64,000 nucleotides of DNA from Epiperipatus broadwayi (Eukaryota; Onychophora; Udeonychophora; Euonychophora; Peripatidae), in the NCBI GenBank assembly GCA_028023455.1, contig JAQFVV010000018.1, positions 6,227,800 to 6,291,799 on the forward strand, in the 5' to 3' direction. Position numbers and translations under genes: made by a program. The notes beneath the pieces were generated by a model that saw nothing but the letters and a program-made list of their open reading frames with translations, made no database searches and was not told the origin of the DNA. Positions within the stretch are counted from its first letter, which is position 1. Each line of letters begins with the position of its first letter. This document shows, one piece after another, positions 10,330-22,548 of the stretch.

Positions 10330-12945
10330 TTTTATTAATATATAGAATTAAACAGGTGATGCAATGCAATGTATTTGGCTTCTCCTTAAATGAAGTCAAG
10401 AATATCTCAGCAATTATGCCCAGATAAACCTGTTAGCCACTTTATTTTCCATTCCCCACTCTTAAGTCTTCCCATATTCTGCCCCATCCCATTTCCACAA
10501 CATAATCTTTGTCAACTCTATAGCCTTTATATCTAAATCCTCCTTATCTCTTCGCAAACCCAACATAAAAACTAATAACTCACTTTCTGTATAATCACTT
10601 TGTTCATGTCTATTCTCCTATAACTTCATTATCTGTACCCTTTTTGCTTTCAAGCATTTACATTCAATCAACAGATGCCTAATATTTTCTATACCTTCCT
10701 TACACAATTTGCACACTAAATCATCCATAGTTTTCCATTTACATGTATATTCTCTTGTTGCTAAGGATCCCATTCGAGCCTTAAATAATAAACTACTTTC
10801 CTTACTATTATCATAAATTAACTCCAATCCAATATTCTGTTTACTTCTATATATATTTAAACTCTTCTTACCCTCCATACTAGTTCTCCATCTCTCCAAC
10901 TCCCTATTTTTTATTAATGCTTCTATTCTTTTATCCCATTCCTTACCACTATAACACTCAATAATCCTCCTAACACAATCATCCCACCTTTTATACAAGT
11001 ATACTGATATAAATTCTTTATCCAAATATTTTGCATACTGCATTACCTTTCTCACCCATCTTGTTACCTGCCCTTTACTCATAATCCAATTGAACACTAT
11101 TTTTGCTATTCTTTTACTATCCATAAACTGCAACCTACCAAACATTTTCATTTTACTTTTTGCATCTCTCATATAAAAACTTGACCATCCCATTTCTCCT
11201 TGAATTGCCTCCTTTGCTGTCCACATCTCTGCATCTAATGCATGTCTTCCTACTTCCCTTTGTACTTTCTCTAAATAATCTAAAACCCTTTTACTAACAC
11301 ATAATGCATCATTACCATATGTTAACCCTGCTACTGCAACTCCCTTCCATATAATTCTAACTACATTATATTTATTATATGAAAACACTGTTAATTTTTT
11401 TTATCAATCCCTTTCTTTTCTTTGCTTCATTTATCTTTTTTTTTCTCCCATTCATCCAAATAATTTTTCTGATTACTTAAAATAATTCCCAAATAACTAT
11501 ATCTATTCATCACACTTAATATCTCCCAATATAAATTCTACATCTTCTCTTTCCCCAGTATTAACCATCTTTATATTTGATTTTTCTTCACTAAATTTAA
11601 TCCCCATCTCTTTACCCACCCTTGGACATGTCCTCAACAAATTTCCATATCTCCTCTTCTTTCTGCACATGAAAAGATATCATCTGCAAAAAAAAAAGAC
11701 CTGACAAAATATATATTCCCTTGCCACCTATTAATGGTATCTCTACCCCTCTTCCTAGTCTTTCTATTGCTTTTTCCATTTCACTCAAAAACAACAAAAA
11801 CAAAATAGATGACATTGGGCATCCTCGCCTTAATCCCACCCCATTTTTAACTTTATCTGATTCTATATGACTAACTGGTAAGTATAATAATTATTTTCAT
11901 ATAATTTCTTAATATTTACTAAAGCTTCATCAATTCCCAAATTGGCTAACCTTATCCATAATCTATTTCTATTTACTCTATCATACGCTTTCTCTATATC
12001 TATAAAACTCATATATAATGATCTACCTGAATTCCTACTCATTTCCATAAGTTGTGTGACTACAAACAAACTATCTCCTATACGCCTATCTGACCTAAAA
12101 CCTCCTTGCATTTCCCCCACTACATTATTCTCTTCCATCCATTTTACAACTCTTCCAGCTACCATGTATGAGAAAACTTTATATAAAACTGATGTTACTA
12201 CTATTGGTCTATAATTATTTAACTTTCTATGATCATTATCCTTTCCTTTAAATAATAATCTTATTCTTGTATCACTCCAACTAACCGGAAAAACTGTCTT
12301 CTGTACCACCTTATTAAAACAAGATAATAACTTTGCTTTTGCTCTATGCCCTAAATTCATTACCATCTCTGCTGCCCATCCATCTAAACCTCTTGCCTTT
12401 CCACTTTTCAATCTCTTACCTGCTTCATTCAATTCATTTTTTGTGAACCTAATATTCCCATTACTAACTGCTTTCATTTTTTCTATCACTACTTCCTTCA
12501 CATCTAACATCTTTTCTATATCCATTACATATCTATTTAAGATTCCCTCTACCTCTTCTCTAGAGCTACACTCTATTCCCTCATCATCTATTAATACTAT
12601 CTCTCTTTCCCCTACCTTTCTCCTTTTAATGTAATTGCAAAATTTTTTACTCCCATCTCTTCCACTTTTATTAATATCCTCCAACAATTTACTATTTAAC
12701 TTCATCCTCTCTCTATAATTATCCATTTTAGCCAACTTTTTCTTTTCTAAGTGCTTTCCCCATTTAGCATTAATATCATTTTCACTTTCTTTGTTTTTAA
12801 TAGCACACTTATATTCTCTGCATACTTCTTTCCTCTCTTTTACACTTTTACTAACTTTCATTTTTTATTACTTTTATTCTTCTGCATATTCTCAACTAAA
12901 ACCCTATTTGCCACTTTTTCTGTATTATAGTTAAAATCTGCAAAG
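10330..12945 (-). pseudogene. 5'-truncated LINE with reverse transcriptase, frameshifted
   Basis: A non-LTR retrotransposon on the minus strand, retaining the RT half of its polyprotein. From 12861 down to 11863 a 332-residue frame has linker helices, then 'NYRPIVV', 'GGFRSDR' and 'FIDIEKAYDRV', the RT finger and first catalytic-Asp blocks. At 11839-11612 'GLRRGCPMSS' gives RT block 4. The catalytic FADD box is encoded just after a T-rich slip at 11691-11700 that shifts the frame. A further shift lies near 11625. The thumb follows ('RYSYLGIIL', about 11515). From 11388 to 10618 a 256-residue frame holds the C-terminal region with a CCHC-type cluster 'CKLCKEGIENIRHLLIEC'. Reading continues past a stop to about 10462. 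The tail near 10365 has short ATTGC repeats. There is no endonuclease, so it is 5' truncated near 12945. Clade not resolved by eye. Confidence 0.85.
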
Positions 12946-14591
12946 CGCATGTGCAACAACTTAATGCTGTTTAGCTATTACAATTCATAAAAAAAAACAA
13001 AAAAAACTTCGCGCTATATAAAATAATTGATTTATTTAAATAAGTCAAAGTAAATGAAAAAAAACTGAACATGACTAAGAAATTTCTTGAATTGCAAAAG
13101 TCTGATGGTGATTGAAATGACTAACCATATAACCATAGGATCCTGAATTATAAGTTGTAAATACAAATTTCTTTCACTGTGAGCTTTTAATACATGTGCA
13201 TGAATAAAAAATAAAATACGCTTCAACCATAATTGTAAAGTGCTGAAAATCTGCCAAACACCAAACTATTTATCCATATAAAGCAAAGATAAATATATAA
13301 AATCATTTGAATTTATAAATTTTATTTTGAGACTTAAATTTAATGAACTTTTTTAATACGTAAAAACTTTCTACTACAATATTTTATTTTGCGATTTATT
13401 TATTTTGTTTGTACATTTTATTTAAATTAACATTTATAATTTTTTTTATTAATGATAGGTATTTAATATATTTACTAAAATCGTTATTAAAATTGCTTAG
13501 TTTGTAAGATTAGAAGTGAGGGCAAAAAATTGCGAGTATACAATTCCAAATAATAAGAAAATCAGTTAGCCCCAGAAATCGCCCAATGTGAAAAATAAAA
13601 CCATTGTTATTATTGTTCTATGTAATTTATAAGTAAAAACATAGTCTAAATTTAAGGAGAATCAAATTTACAAATATTTATTTAGATCAAATATAAAAAG
13701 GGGGCAAGCTGAATATCTTCTTGGTTATTCATTGAAGCTGGGATTTGGGTATGTGTTTGTATTATAAATATAATTAAAATGTAGTAGAATTTGATAATTA
13801 AAGACTGTTAATCAAAATTCCATTTTGGTATTAGCTACGACTTATGCATACAGAAATAGTTTAAAAGATTTGGGTTGCATTTAAGAAATTTAAATGAATC
13901 ATAAGTTCATATTTATATTATTTAACATATGGAGAATTTTCATTACTTATACACAGCTTTACATTTATAGAAATTTTAATATTATTAATATTTGTGTGAT
14001 TGATATTGTGATATGAATTTAAAATGTTTCCTAAAGTTTGCCCATGTATGCATTTTGTCGTTGAATTATTCGGATAATGATGATTGAGCAGCATCATAAT
14101 TAGTGATTAAATGCGTATTATGAATACTAAAATACTAAATCCATATAGTGATTAATATATATTTACTTGAGCATAATTATATTGAAGTTGACTACTGTAA
14201 GATTGATGTTTGAAATATTTACACACATCTATGGCTTGGTTTTTATAAAAGAATTAAATAGATTGATAAAAAATGTGTAAAGATCAAAGATAGTATATAA
14301 AGATGAATATATAGTTTTATCTTATAAATTTATAAATATCAATCAATTAAAAAGAGGTTATTAGTTAAAACATCTGAATTTATTGATGCTATCTGGTCGT
14401 ATAATTATGATCTTAACTTAATAAAAAATATAACTTAGAGAATAATTATAGTGAATTGATGAATAAGCATGGTTTATAATATTATAATATTAAATTTATA
14501 ATAAATATTCCCTTTAATCTATTTGGTCTAAAATTTGCTCTTTTATTGTTACAAAATCCAGCCTATCATTATATACTATAATTATTGTCTT
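12946..14591. other. Unassigned AT-rich stretch
   Basis: No coding segment or repeat recognised. Composition stays very AT-rich. Confidence 0.5.
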
Positions 14592-14718
14592 ATTTTAAAG
14601 AGTATTAAAACAGGCAAAACTCTCCATACAGTAGTGCCACTCAATGCAAGCCAGAGTAATCAATAGATGCCAGAAAGTTTGTGCATAAAATCCTTATATA
14701 GTGCCTACTCATCCAATA

Positions 14719-14760
14719 TCCCCAGATTAGTTTCTAGCTTGTGGATTTCATCAGTGAGGA
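14719..14760 (-). ncRNA. Degenerate hammerhead, family B element 1, left
   Basis: The minus strand keeps CTGATGA and GAAA, but stem III reads ACTAAT instead of ACTAGT, so one pair is lost, and stem II is weakened. Probably inactive or slow. Confidence 0.65.
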
Positions 14761-14892
14761 GACTTGGATCTGAAAGCACTACACCTACAACTTAGGATCT
14801 AATGCAACCCTCCAGCAGCCACCTCTTACTTCTACATAACTACAAAACTATGACAATAAAATTGAAAACACAATAATATTTTCAATACAAGC

Positions 14893-14934
14893 TCCTCGCT
14901 GATGAAAGCCACAAACTATAAATTAGTCTGCGGA
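14893..14934 (+). ncRNA. Degenerate hammerhead, family B element 1, middle
   Basis: CTGATGA at 14899-14905 and stem I TCCTCG are present, but the invariant G of GAAA is T (TAAA at 14919-14922). That should abolish cleavage. Confidence 0.65.
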
Positions 14935-15335
14935 TATTGGATGAGTAGGCACTAGAGAGACATTTTATGCACAAGCCCTCTGGCATCCATTGATTACTCT
15001 GGCTTTCATTGAGTGGCACTATTGTATGAAAAATTTTGCCTGTTTTAATAATAGTTATAAGCAAGCATAAGAAATGGTGATCATGTGATGTTTAGTGATT
15101 TTAATACCAATTCTGCCTAATAGGATACTGGTGGCTGTGGTTATTAAAAAACCAAAGACCCCAAAATGTATGGGTATTGAACTTAGTTCAGAACTATATG
15201 ACTATATAAGCTAATGAGCTTGGATTGAAAATATTGATTTTAATTTTATTCTCATAGTTATGTAGAGATAAAAGGTGGCTGCTGGAGGGTTGCATTAGAT
15301 CCTAAGATCTAAGTGCAGTGCTCTCAGATCCAAGG

Positions 15336-15378
15336 CTCCATACTGACAAAAGCCACAAGCTAAAAACCAGTCTGGGGA
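15336..15378 (+). ncRNA. Degenerate hammerhead, family B element 1, right
   Basis: The core reads CTGACAA (invariant G8 changed to A) and GAAA reads AAAA. Stem I is partly lost. The return strand TGGGGA is intact. Inactive by known hammerhead rules. Confidence 0.6.
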
Positions 15379-15583
15379 TATTGGATGAGTGGGCACTAGA
15401 TAAGAATTTTATGCACAAGCCTTCTGACATCCATTGATTACTCTGGCTTGCAGTGAGTGGCACTACTGTATGGAGAATTTTGCCTGTTTAATAACAGTTA
15501 TGAGGAAACATAAGAAATGGTGATCATGCAATGTTTAGTGGTTTAATTTTAAAGAGTCTGATGATTCTCCATGATATAGCACA

Positions 15584-17531
15584 GGTATGCCAATCTTTTA
15601 GAACCTAAGAGCTACTTTTTATTTTCCAAATAAATGGCAATCAACTAAAGGGAGAAAAAAGCAAAATGAATCAATTTATAAATGAAATAAACAAATATAG
15701 TTAAAATTTTAAACAAATTTAATTAATGTGATGATTGGCATTGAATACTATTAATTATTTTTAAGTAATTTGGTTCATAATTAGAAACAGCCAAGCATAA
15801 ACAGTCATTAAGATCATTTTCAGTCATACGAGTATGATATTTAGATTTTATATAGTTCATATGAATTTTTTAATATGATAATTCACATAAATATGTGAAT
15901 GCAAAACCATGAAGTCTAAAGATATGCATTTTTCAATAATGGATAATTTTCAATGGTAATATATGTCCATATATCAAATTGATCATGCAATTTCAATCTA
16001 ATGTCATTTTGTAATTCAATTAATTGCATTTCCAAGCTACCTACATTCATATTAAATACTTTTGCAATTACTACAGTTTGATTTTCTATATTTATTTTAG
16101 AGAATGGTGACATGAAAAATGAAGTGATTGGTCGAAGTTTTTCAAAGTCTTGAAATCGTTGTTGAAATTGCAGAAAAATGTTTTGCAAAATATTTCCAAA
16201 TTCTTGGTAATCACATTTTTTTCTATGTTTGACCCAATTTATTCTCTTAAATTTGCAAAATGTTTCAAATCTTTTTTATTAATTTGAGAAATTCACATTT
16301 TCAGTTTCATTTTAAATGTTTCAATGGAGCTAATCATGTCAGTTATTGTTTTGTCCTTGCAAATCTAGATTTCATTTAATTTAGTTGTTAGATCATCTTG
16401 TTGTGAAGTAAAACAGCACAAACATGTTTTTTTTGTTCACAAAATCTTTTATATGTGGTAATAGCTTGCAGAAACTTTCTAAAACATTAGCTTTGTTCAA
16501 CTATCTGATTGAATTATGGAAAATTAGGTCACCATAACCTGCATCAATGCTATTTAAAAATGACTGAAACAATCTTTTTTGCAGTGCTTTTTCACTAATC
16601 AAATTGATTATTTTAATAGTTGTATTCATAACATCATCAAGGTTCAACATTTTACCACATAATGATTGTTGTTGAATTATGCAGTGGTATAAAATAAAAT
16701 TAAGAAAATCAATATCTCTCTTACAAAATGGTAAAAATCCATTTTCACAATCAGTCATAGAAGGGGCACCATCCATTGTAATGGAAACGAGCTTCTTAAA
16801 AGAAAGATTTTCAGACATTATGAAAGCTTTAAAAATATTGTAGATGTCATCTCCTCTGGTTCACTCTTTTAAAGAAAGGATTTTGAGAAATTCTTTCTTT
16901 ACAGTCAAATCAGGAAATACTAAACATACAAATATATTAAGCTAGGACATATTGCAACTGTTAGTTGACTCATCATACTGAAATGAAAACCATGAACAAT
17001 TTTCAAAATCCCATTTAAGTTGTGTTGTTAAATCCATTACCATGGTTTCAACTCATCTTGTTACAGTTTGTCTGGAAAATTGTATTTCCTGGATAGCATA
17101 AACAATCTCCATTTTATTTTTAAAATTGTGAAATAAGCTATCTGCTGTAGCCAAAAAAGCTTCTTTGAATATTCCATGATCTGTAAAAGGCTTTTTTTGC
17201 TTTATAAAAATTTAACAAACATGGAGAGATATCAATGTTGCAAAGAAGATCGCTGTGAATTCAGACATCATTTTAACCTTTGTACTTCAGATTTTCTTAT
17301 TATAGATTTCAGAGGAAAGTCTCCATCAAAACTTGGATGAATAGTAGTAAAATATCTGTTTAGATTACCTCTTTTTGGTAAAGCTACTGTAAAATTACAC
17401 AATAAATATAAACAAATTTCTTTATACATGATGAATAAAAACTCTTCTTCCCAATCATTATTGAAATGATATATTTTTGATCTTTTATCGCTCATTATGG
17501 GGGTAAAATTAAATAATTTAATTTTTGCCAC
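15584..17531 (-). pseudogene. hAT transposase relic, ZBED5/GTF2IRD2-like
   Basis: Minus strand. 17531-17268 encodes an N-terminal BED-finger-like start: 'NDWEEEFLF' then 'LLCNFTVALPKRGNLNRYF', with the usual H after R replaced by Y. 16818-16501 encodes the catalytic-region block with 'LVSITMDGAPSMT' and 'YHCIIQQQSLCGK', and ends at the conserved 'YGDLIFHNSIR'. 16188-15916 encodes the C-terminal block with 'RFQDFEKLRPITSFF' and 'SLEMQLIELQNDIRLK'. The three frames are in the right order and separated by stops and shifts, so the gene is dead. A terminal-repeat-like sequence CAGGTATGCCAATCTTTTAG starts near 15586, close to the CAGGGGTGCC type of this group. The other end may lie near 18215 (reverse complement CAGGCATGGTCGG), but I find no convincing 8-bp duplication. 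Confidence 0.85.
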
Positions 17532-20224
17532 AAAATAAAAATTATCAATAAAAATACTTGTATAATATTAAATTAATACAATTTAAGTATCAAAACCACT
17601 TGTCACAATTGAAAAAGCTTTTTAAAAATTATTTTAAAAAATTAAGATGTCAAAACTAGTCTGCCTACTTAAAAGAAAATTCAAAATTAAATGTTTTTTT
17701 TTTTTGTATTGTTATAACCAAAATAGATGTGACACAACGAAACGATAGTAAATTTATCAATTGTTTTCTTCAATTTTTTTTTATTTGACTGTTTTTTTTA
17801 CAAGCTTATAGTTTTAAAATGTTTAGTTTTAAATTGGATTTCGCATTCAAATAAAAAAATCCCAAATTTCAATGGTTATTTTTCAAAATTCTTTTGTGAA
17901 ATTTTAGTTTTAAAGATAAAATCTTTTCTATATAAAATTTTATTTTTGCTTGCATGATCGATTTAAAATTTCTTGGAGATTGATCAGTCGATTGTGATAG
18001 ACATGTTGAACACAGCTGATCTAACGGATATATTAAAATATTAGTAGTGGTTGCTGAGTCTATTGTTTATGTTTGGATATTTTTACTAGTAATCTTAAAT
18101 TTCTTATAGGGATTAGTATATAGAACATCTTTTGAGGCTTGATTCTACTAGTTAATATAAATACAAAATTGTAGATGATAAGTTTAGTGACACCCTCTAG
18201 TCTTTGACTCCGACCATGCCTGCATGTTTTTTTCCATTATAATATATATATTAATTTTGGTCTACATTTATACATTTATTAAACTGCAGTTATTATTTTT
18301 TAAATGCCTGTATTTAATTTAGAAATTCTGTTTATTTATTTCTTTATTTGGGTCAAATCTTATAAACAACTTTTAATATACTTCTATCAAAATGATTTTT
18401 TTCAAATTTTGTACATATTTTAGGTATCAATAATAGTACAATATAACACTAAAATACTTCTGAATTATTCAGCTAGTTGTACAGCCTGAGAGAATTGGTG
18501 GATCAAATTTCAAAATGATATTGGTTCAGTAAGTTTTCACTGATGCAAGCTAGATGGCAGAAAAAAATTTGAAATTTTTTTTCATTTGATTTTTAATTCA
18601 TTGAAAAGCATTTATAATTATTTAAAATAGAAAAAAAGACAAATGAAGGATGAAATCTTAATTTCTCCCAATTATTTAATTAAACTTGCTTTTCAAAAAT
18701 GTTGCCTTCACAAGCAAAAAAATATTGTAAATGATTTTTAATGAGCATGAATTTATTTCAAATATTAGAAATATGGTAATATTTTTTACATTCTTGATTG
18801 TTAAATTTGAATATGAATAGTTACAAAAAGTCTGTTGCAAAATACAGTTTATATAAAAAATATTTTATAAAACACTTTTCTTAAATTACATGATTAAATT
18901 AATTAATTTATGACACTCTTATTCCATTTTTATTTGAAGTTAAATAGACCAATCAAAATTGTGGTTGCAACATTTTTTATAAAATGTTATAATTTCAATT
19001 TTATATATAATTGCAATTTATACAAATGTATATGCATATGTTAAATGGAAGCTATATTTTAACAATAGAAAGTAAATAAATACAAATAATTTCATTTTAA
19101 ATATGTGTTAATTATGTAAAACATTTTGAAGACTTTTAATTTTGTTTTGCTCATAAATATTTAATGATATTCAGTGCTATAAAATGATTGGAAATAAGTT
19201 CGTTTATTGTAATCCCATTAGTCAATCATTTGTTTGAAGTCTTATTTTTTAGTATTATCTTTTTTTTTTCATACAAAAAAAAATAGAAGTTATGATTTAT
19301 AAACACTAAACTCTCCAATCTTCATCTCACTGATAACAGCAATCATATTGCTCTTCCCTACAACAGAACAGTCAGCTGATACTATCTAGTGCAAAATAAT
19401 TCACAATAATTTCTACATAATGACATTTGTCAGTAAAAAAAACTGTTTTACAAACACAACATCTTATATCATTTTTTTTGTTAAAAAAGGTTAAAGGATT
19501 CCCAGTTAGCTTATAACTAAACCATTAAAATATAAAGTTGCTGATCCAATAACTGATTTATATTTCTGTACAGTTAAATGCACTTTGGTTCAAAACTTTA
19601 GAGTTTTTGAAAATGTCAAACCTTTGGCTTAATATGTATATTAAAAATAAAAAAAAATAACAATTGGATGCCTACAATTGTTATTATTGATAAAATCTGA
19701 TTGCTCAACATTATTTTGAAGATCTGTTTGTAATATTAACTGGCATCCATTAATTAATTATGCTGATTATAGGTGATCCCAGAAGTGAGTTATGTAATTA
19801 TTGCCATCAAATGAGTTCATACTACATTTTGTCATATAACAAACCATAATAATATTATTAAAAAATAAATAAAGGAATTTTTAATTTTTTGTCAAGCCAA
19901 GGTGACATTAGTAAACTTATATGGTGAATCAGAATGCAGATCTGTTTTGCTCAAAGTACACACTTGTTAATAGAAATTAATCTCTTATTCAAACAATATT
20001 TTGTACAGCTGTGTCTAATATTGGAAAACTTTCAATCATGATGAACAAGTGTTATCATTTGATCTTCTATTTTTAGTTTATTCAGATAAAAAAAAAAGAA
20101 ATCATATTTTTAAACACTTGCTTTATTTTGAAAAAATAGATAAAGTTCTAAATTGATTTTTAAATCCAAATTACTTTCTACAATGTCAGTCAGAATGCAA
20201 TCAATATATTATTTATAGATATTT
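17532..20224. other. Unassigned AT-rich stretch
   Basis: The part up to about 18215 may belong to the hAT element. The rest shows no coding signal. 19320-19390 and 19890-20050 are slightly less AT-rich but match nothing I recognise. Confidence 0.45.
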
Positions 20225-21165
20225 TGTAAAATCTTTAGAAGAATCACATCAGTGATTGATTGCATTCTTCTTCAAAAGGATATAGATAATTTTAGTGCTT
20301 GGTGTGATCTAAATAATATGACTGTTAATTTCAGTAAATGTTCCTTAATCTCATACTCTAAAACATCTGAAGTTTTACATTTTTTTATTTTATTAACTCT
20401 CACAAAATTAATTCTGTTGAATCCCAAAAGATTTGGAAGTTATGTTTTCTAGCAATGGATCCTTTCTTCCTCATTTGGAAATGATTATTGGTAAGGCTTT
20501 AAAAATTATAGGTTCCATTTTAAGATATGGTTATCATTTCAGTGATGATACAAAATTCAAATTATTTTTGTCATTGGTTCTTCCTATCATTGAATATTGT
20601 TCAATCACCTGGAATCCTAGCTCTAAACAGGGATGTAATTTATTACAATCGTTGTCTAATAAGTTTTCCAAATATGGTTCTCTGGGAAATAAAATTGTTG
20701 TTCATCTTTCTTCTAGAAGAAAATATAAAGATCTTAAATATCTTTATAAAATTGTTAATAAAATAGTTCTTCTACCTGACACAATTTCTACTATTATAAT
20801 TAGATCTCATGTGCATAATACTTGGTCTGCTTCTGTTTGTTACATTAAAGTTTGTCATTCCAATGTTCTTAAATTTTCTCCTTTATTTAAGCTACCACCC
20901 TCATATAATCAGATTTGTAGTAATACTAATCATTTCAATTTAGATTATAATCAATTTGGTAAAACTATTAAATTTAAATGCCATTGTTGATTGGTTTAAA
21001 TTGATTTTGTTTATGTATATATTTGTTAAATTGGTTATTACTTTTTATTATTATGATATGTACATTATGTTTATCTCTTTTATTTATTTTATTTTGTTTT
21101 TGTTTTTAATGTGTTAACTGTAATTGGCTACATGCTGGTGTTGACACTTAAATGAATGAATGAAT
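20225..21165 (+). pseudogene. Jockey-like LINE, 3' part of RT and tail
   Basis: 20252-20385 encodes 'CILLQKDIDNFSAWC' and 'MTVNFSKCSLISYSK', the RT palm/thumb block of jockey-type non-LTR elements ('DC..LQ.DL..L..WC..N.M.LN..KC..IS'). After a frameshift, 20433-20990 continues with 'HLEMIIGKALKIIGSILR', 'FLSLVLPIIEYCSITWNP' and 'RRKYKDLKYLYKIVNKIV', the usual C-terminal thumb. Stop at 20988-20990. A T-rich 3' UTR follows, ending in TGAATGAATGAA at about 21153-21164. The 5' part with catalytic residues is absent, so it is a 5'-truncated relic, moderately old. Confidence 0.75.
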
Positions 21166-21229
21166 TATTACTTATAATCATACTAATGAAAATATCGTTA
21201 CTTTAGATTTTAAAAATTTGTTACTTATC

Positions 21230-21372
21230 TTATAAAGAAATATGGCATATAATCATATTAATAATTTGCCATTTATATTCATTTATGTATATTACTGTAT
21301 GTATGTTATGGTGCAATTCTGTAATTGGTTTAATGCTGTAGTTTTGTATGGTAAATAAATAAATTGAATTGA

Positions 21373-21413
<41 letters not shown>

Positions 21414-21470
21414 CATCATCATCATAATAATAATAATGATGATGACGATGACGATGATGTTTTACTGCAT
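21230..21470 (+). repeat. Second LINE-type tail and TTA/ATG microsatellites
   Basis: 21320-21380 repeats the 3'-end pattern of the preceding LINE (GTAATTGG, then 'ATGCTG', then AAATAAATAAATTGAATTGAATT). It is followed by (TTA)n 21376-21412 and ATC/ATG-type repeats to 21460. Likely a very short, 5'-truncated copy of a related LINE. Confidence 0.45.
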
Positions 21471-21740
21471 AATTTAGAGCAGTGATAGCATGACCGACTC
21501 AGAAGATAAAGTTATATGAATTGGGACTCAGTCTCTTTGATAGCATTCAATTACTTACTTTTATTATTTTCTTTAACTACAATTTCTGCCTCTTTCAATA
21601 TTTCAATCTTTTTTGCTAGTTTTAATTTTTCATATACATAAATTAACAGATAGAATTAAAAGAATAAATACATGACTTAAAAGTCATTTTCAATGGCTAT
21701 TAAATCTAATTATTATTCTTTAGCAATATGAATAATCAAA

Positions 21741-21972
21741 GACTATTTTCAATTGGATAGACGGTTGAAGAGTTGGAGTAGATTGAAACCTGTCCATTAA
21801 AGTATGAGGATTGGCTAACTTAATATATATCTGAGCACTTATAGCATATATGTGTAGAGATGGTAATCTGGACCAACTGATGATTGCTGGTTTAGCATGA
21901 AATACGTATATTGGTGATTATTTATCTTTTCAACATATATGTGTTCGAGTGTATCAGTGTTATGAGATAGTG
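21741..21972 (+). repeat. Family D hammerhead repeat, copy D1
   Basis: About 230 bp aligned with 23715-23965: both share AGAGTTGGAG, 'CTGTCCATTAAA', the ribozyme block, 'GATTATTTRTCTTTT' and GTTATATGAGA-like ends. It carries the best family D hammerhead. No open frame. Confidence 0.7.
21872..21915 (+). ncRNA. Hammerhead ribozyme, family D copy 1
   Basis: Stem I ACCAA 21872-21876, CTGATGA 21877-21883, stem II TGCT/AGCA around loop GGTTT (with a U-U mismatch at the first pair), GAAA 21899-21902, palindromic stem III ATACGTAT sharing the last A of GAAA, A21910 at the cleavage site, stem I return TTGGT 21911-21915. The invariant core is complete. The sequence is unrelated to families A-C outside the core, so recurrence of this layout is strong evidence that it is real. 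Confidence 0.75.
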
Positions 21973-22442
21973 TGGAGGTTGGTGGCTTGGGTGAAAGTCT
22001 GTGCTCATATACCCTATATATTACATATATAGATACAGGTATATACGTAATAAGCTTGTGTGTTTTAGTTATTATGATCAAAGATTATTGATTACAAATA
22101 CTGTTATTCTCTGTTTCTTAGAATCTCAACCCTCCCCCCACATTTTTTGTAGACCTGATATTATAAATCTAGCTTCTTAGTTTTAATCATAGTCTTGATT
22201 GTCTCTAAGATTATTTAAGTATATTCTTATGCCTTCTTTGATATATTCAATTAACCTATGGCATTTTGAGAAGTCTCATATAGATTATAAAGCTCTTTAT
22301 TCTCCCCCCCCCCCAAACATCGCTTACTTGGGCAAAAATTAAATACATTTATTAATTAAAAATAATTAATCAACAGATTATTTAATATTATTTATATAAT
22401 CATATAAGTTGTAGAAGCGAAACAAAATTTTTAAAGAAATAC
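21973..22442. other. Unassigned stretch
   Basis: AT-rich, with a C-run at about 22303-22314. No feature recognised. Confidence 0.45.
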
Positions 22443-22548
22443 CTGGAAATTTATTAACTTTTCCAGATATTGCATCTTCACTAGTCTCCTGAAACGTTGT
22501 ACCATTCCAATAAATATCACATGCACCATCACTTCTTCCATAAGGGTA
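22443..22548 (-). CDS. Candidate internal exon, unknown protein
   Basis: A 106-nt segment on the minus strand is preceded by a good 3' splice site (TTATGTTTTAG) and followed by CCAG|GTATTT. One frame is fully open and reads like a secreted or lumenal protein: 'YPYGRSDGACDIYWNGTTFQ', then 'ETSEDAISGKVNKFP'. Its base composition is clearly richer than its flanks. It joins in frame with the candidate exon at 22848-22902. Two other frames are partly open, so the frame choice rests on that join and residue composition. I do not recognise the family. N-glycosylation-type NGT is present. Confidence 0.5.

Larger units (their letters stand above)
14592..15557. mobile_element. Family B retrozyme-like element 1 (old, inverted) with 12-bp target duplication
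   Basis: Element 14604-15545 is flanked by the direct repeat ATTTTAAAGAGT at 14592-14603 and 15546-15557. From the left it reads in antisense (GGCAAAACTCTCCATACAG...), passes one ribozyme relic, turns round near 14880, then carries a sense-oriented unit and part of another to the right end (...GATCATGCAATGTTTAGTGG). Unit content matches 35182-36209 but with many point changes, so this insertion is older. All three ribozyme copies are damaged. No open frame is conserved. Confidence 0.85.

Noticed and set aside
11942-12634. Plus-strand frames over the LINE
   Set aside because: Antisense shadows of the RT frame on the minus strand.
14882-15064. Short frames over family B sequence (also at 35629 and 62781)
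   Set aside because: They recur because the repeat recurs; they are not conserved as protein and lie in antisense or sense over the ribozyme.
18530-18575. Possible hammerhead at CTGATGCAAGC
   Set aside because: The core is CTGATGC, there is no GAAA after a closed stem II, and no stem I.
22300-22316. C-run (and G-run at 28550) as quadruplex sites
   Set aside because: Single homopolymer runs without the several spaced G-tracts a quadruplex usually needs.
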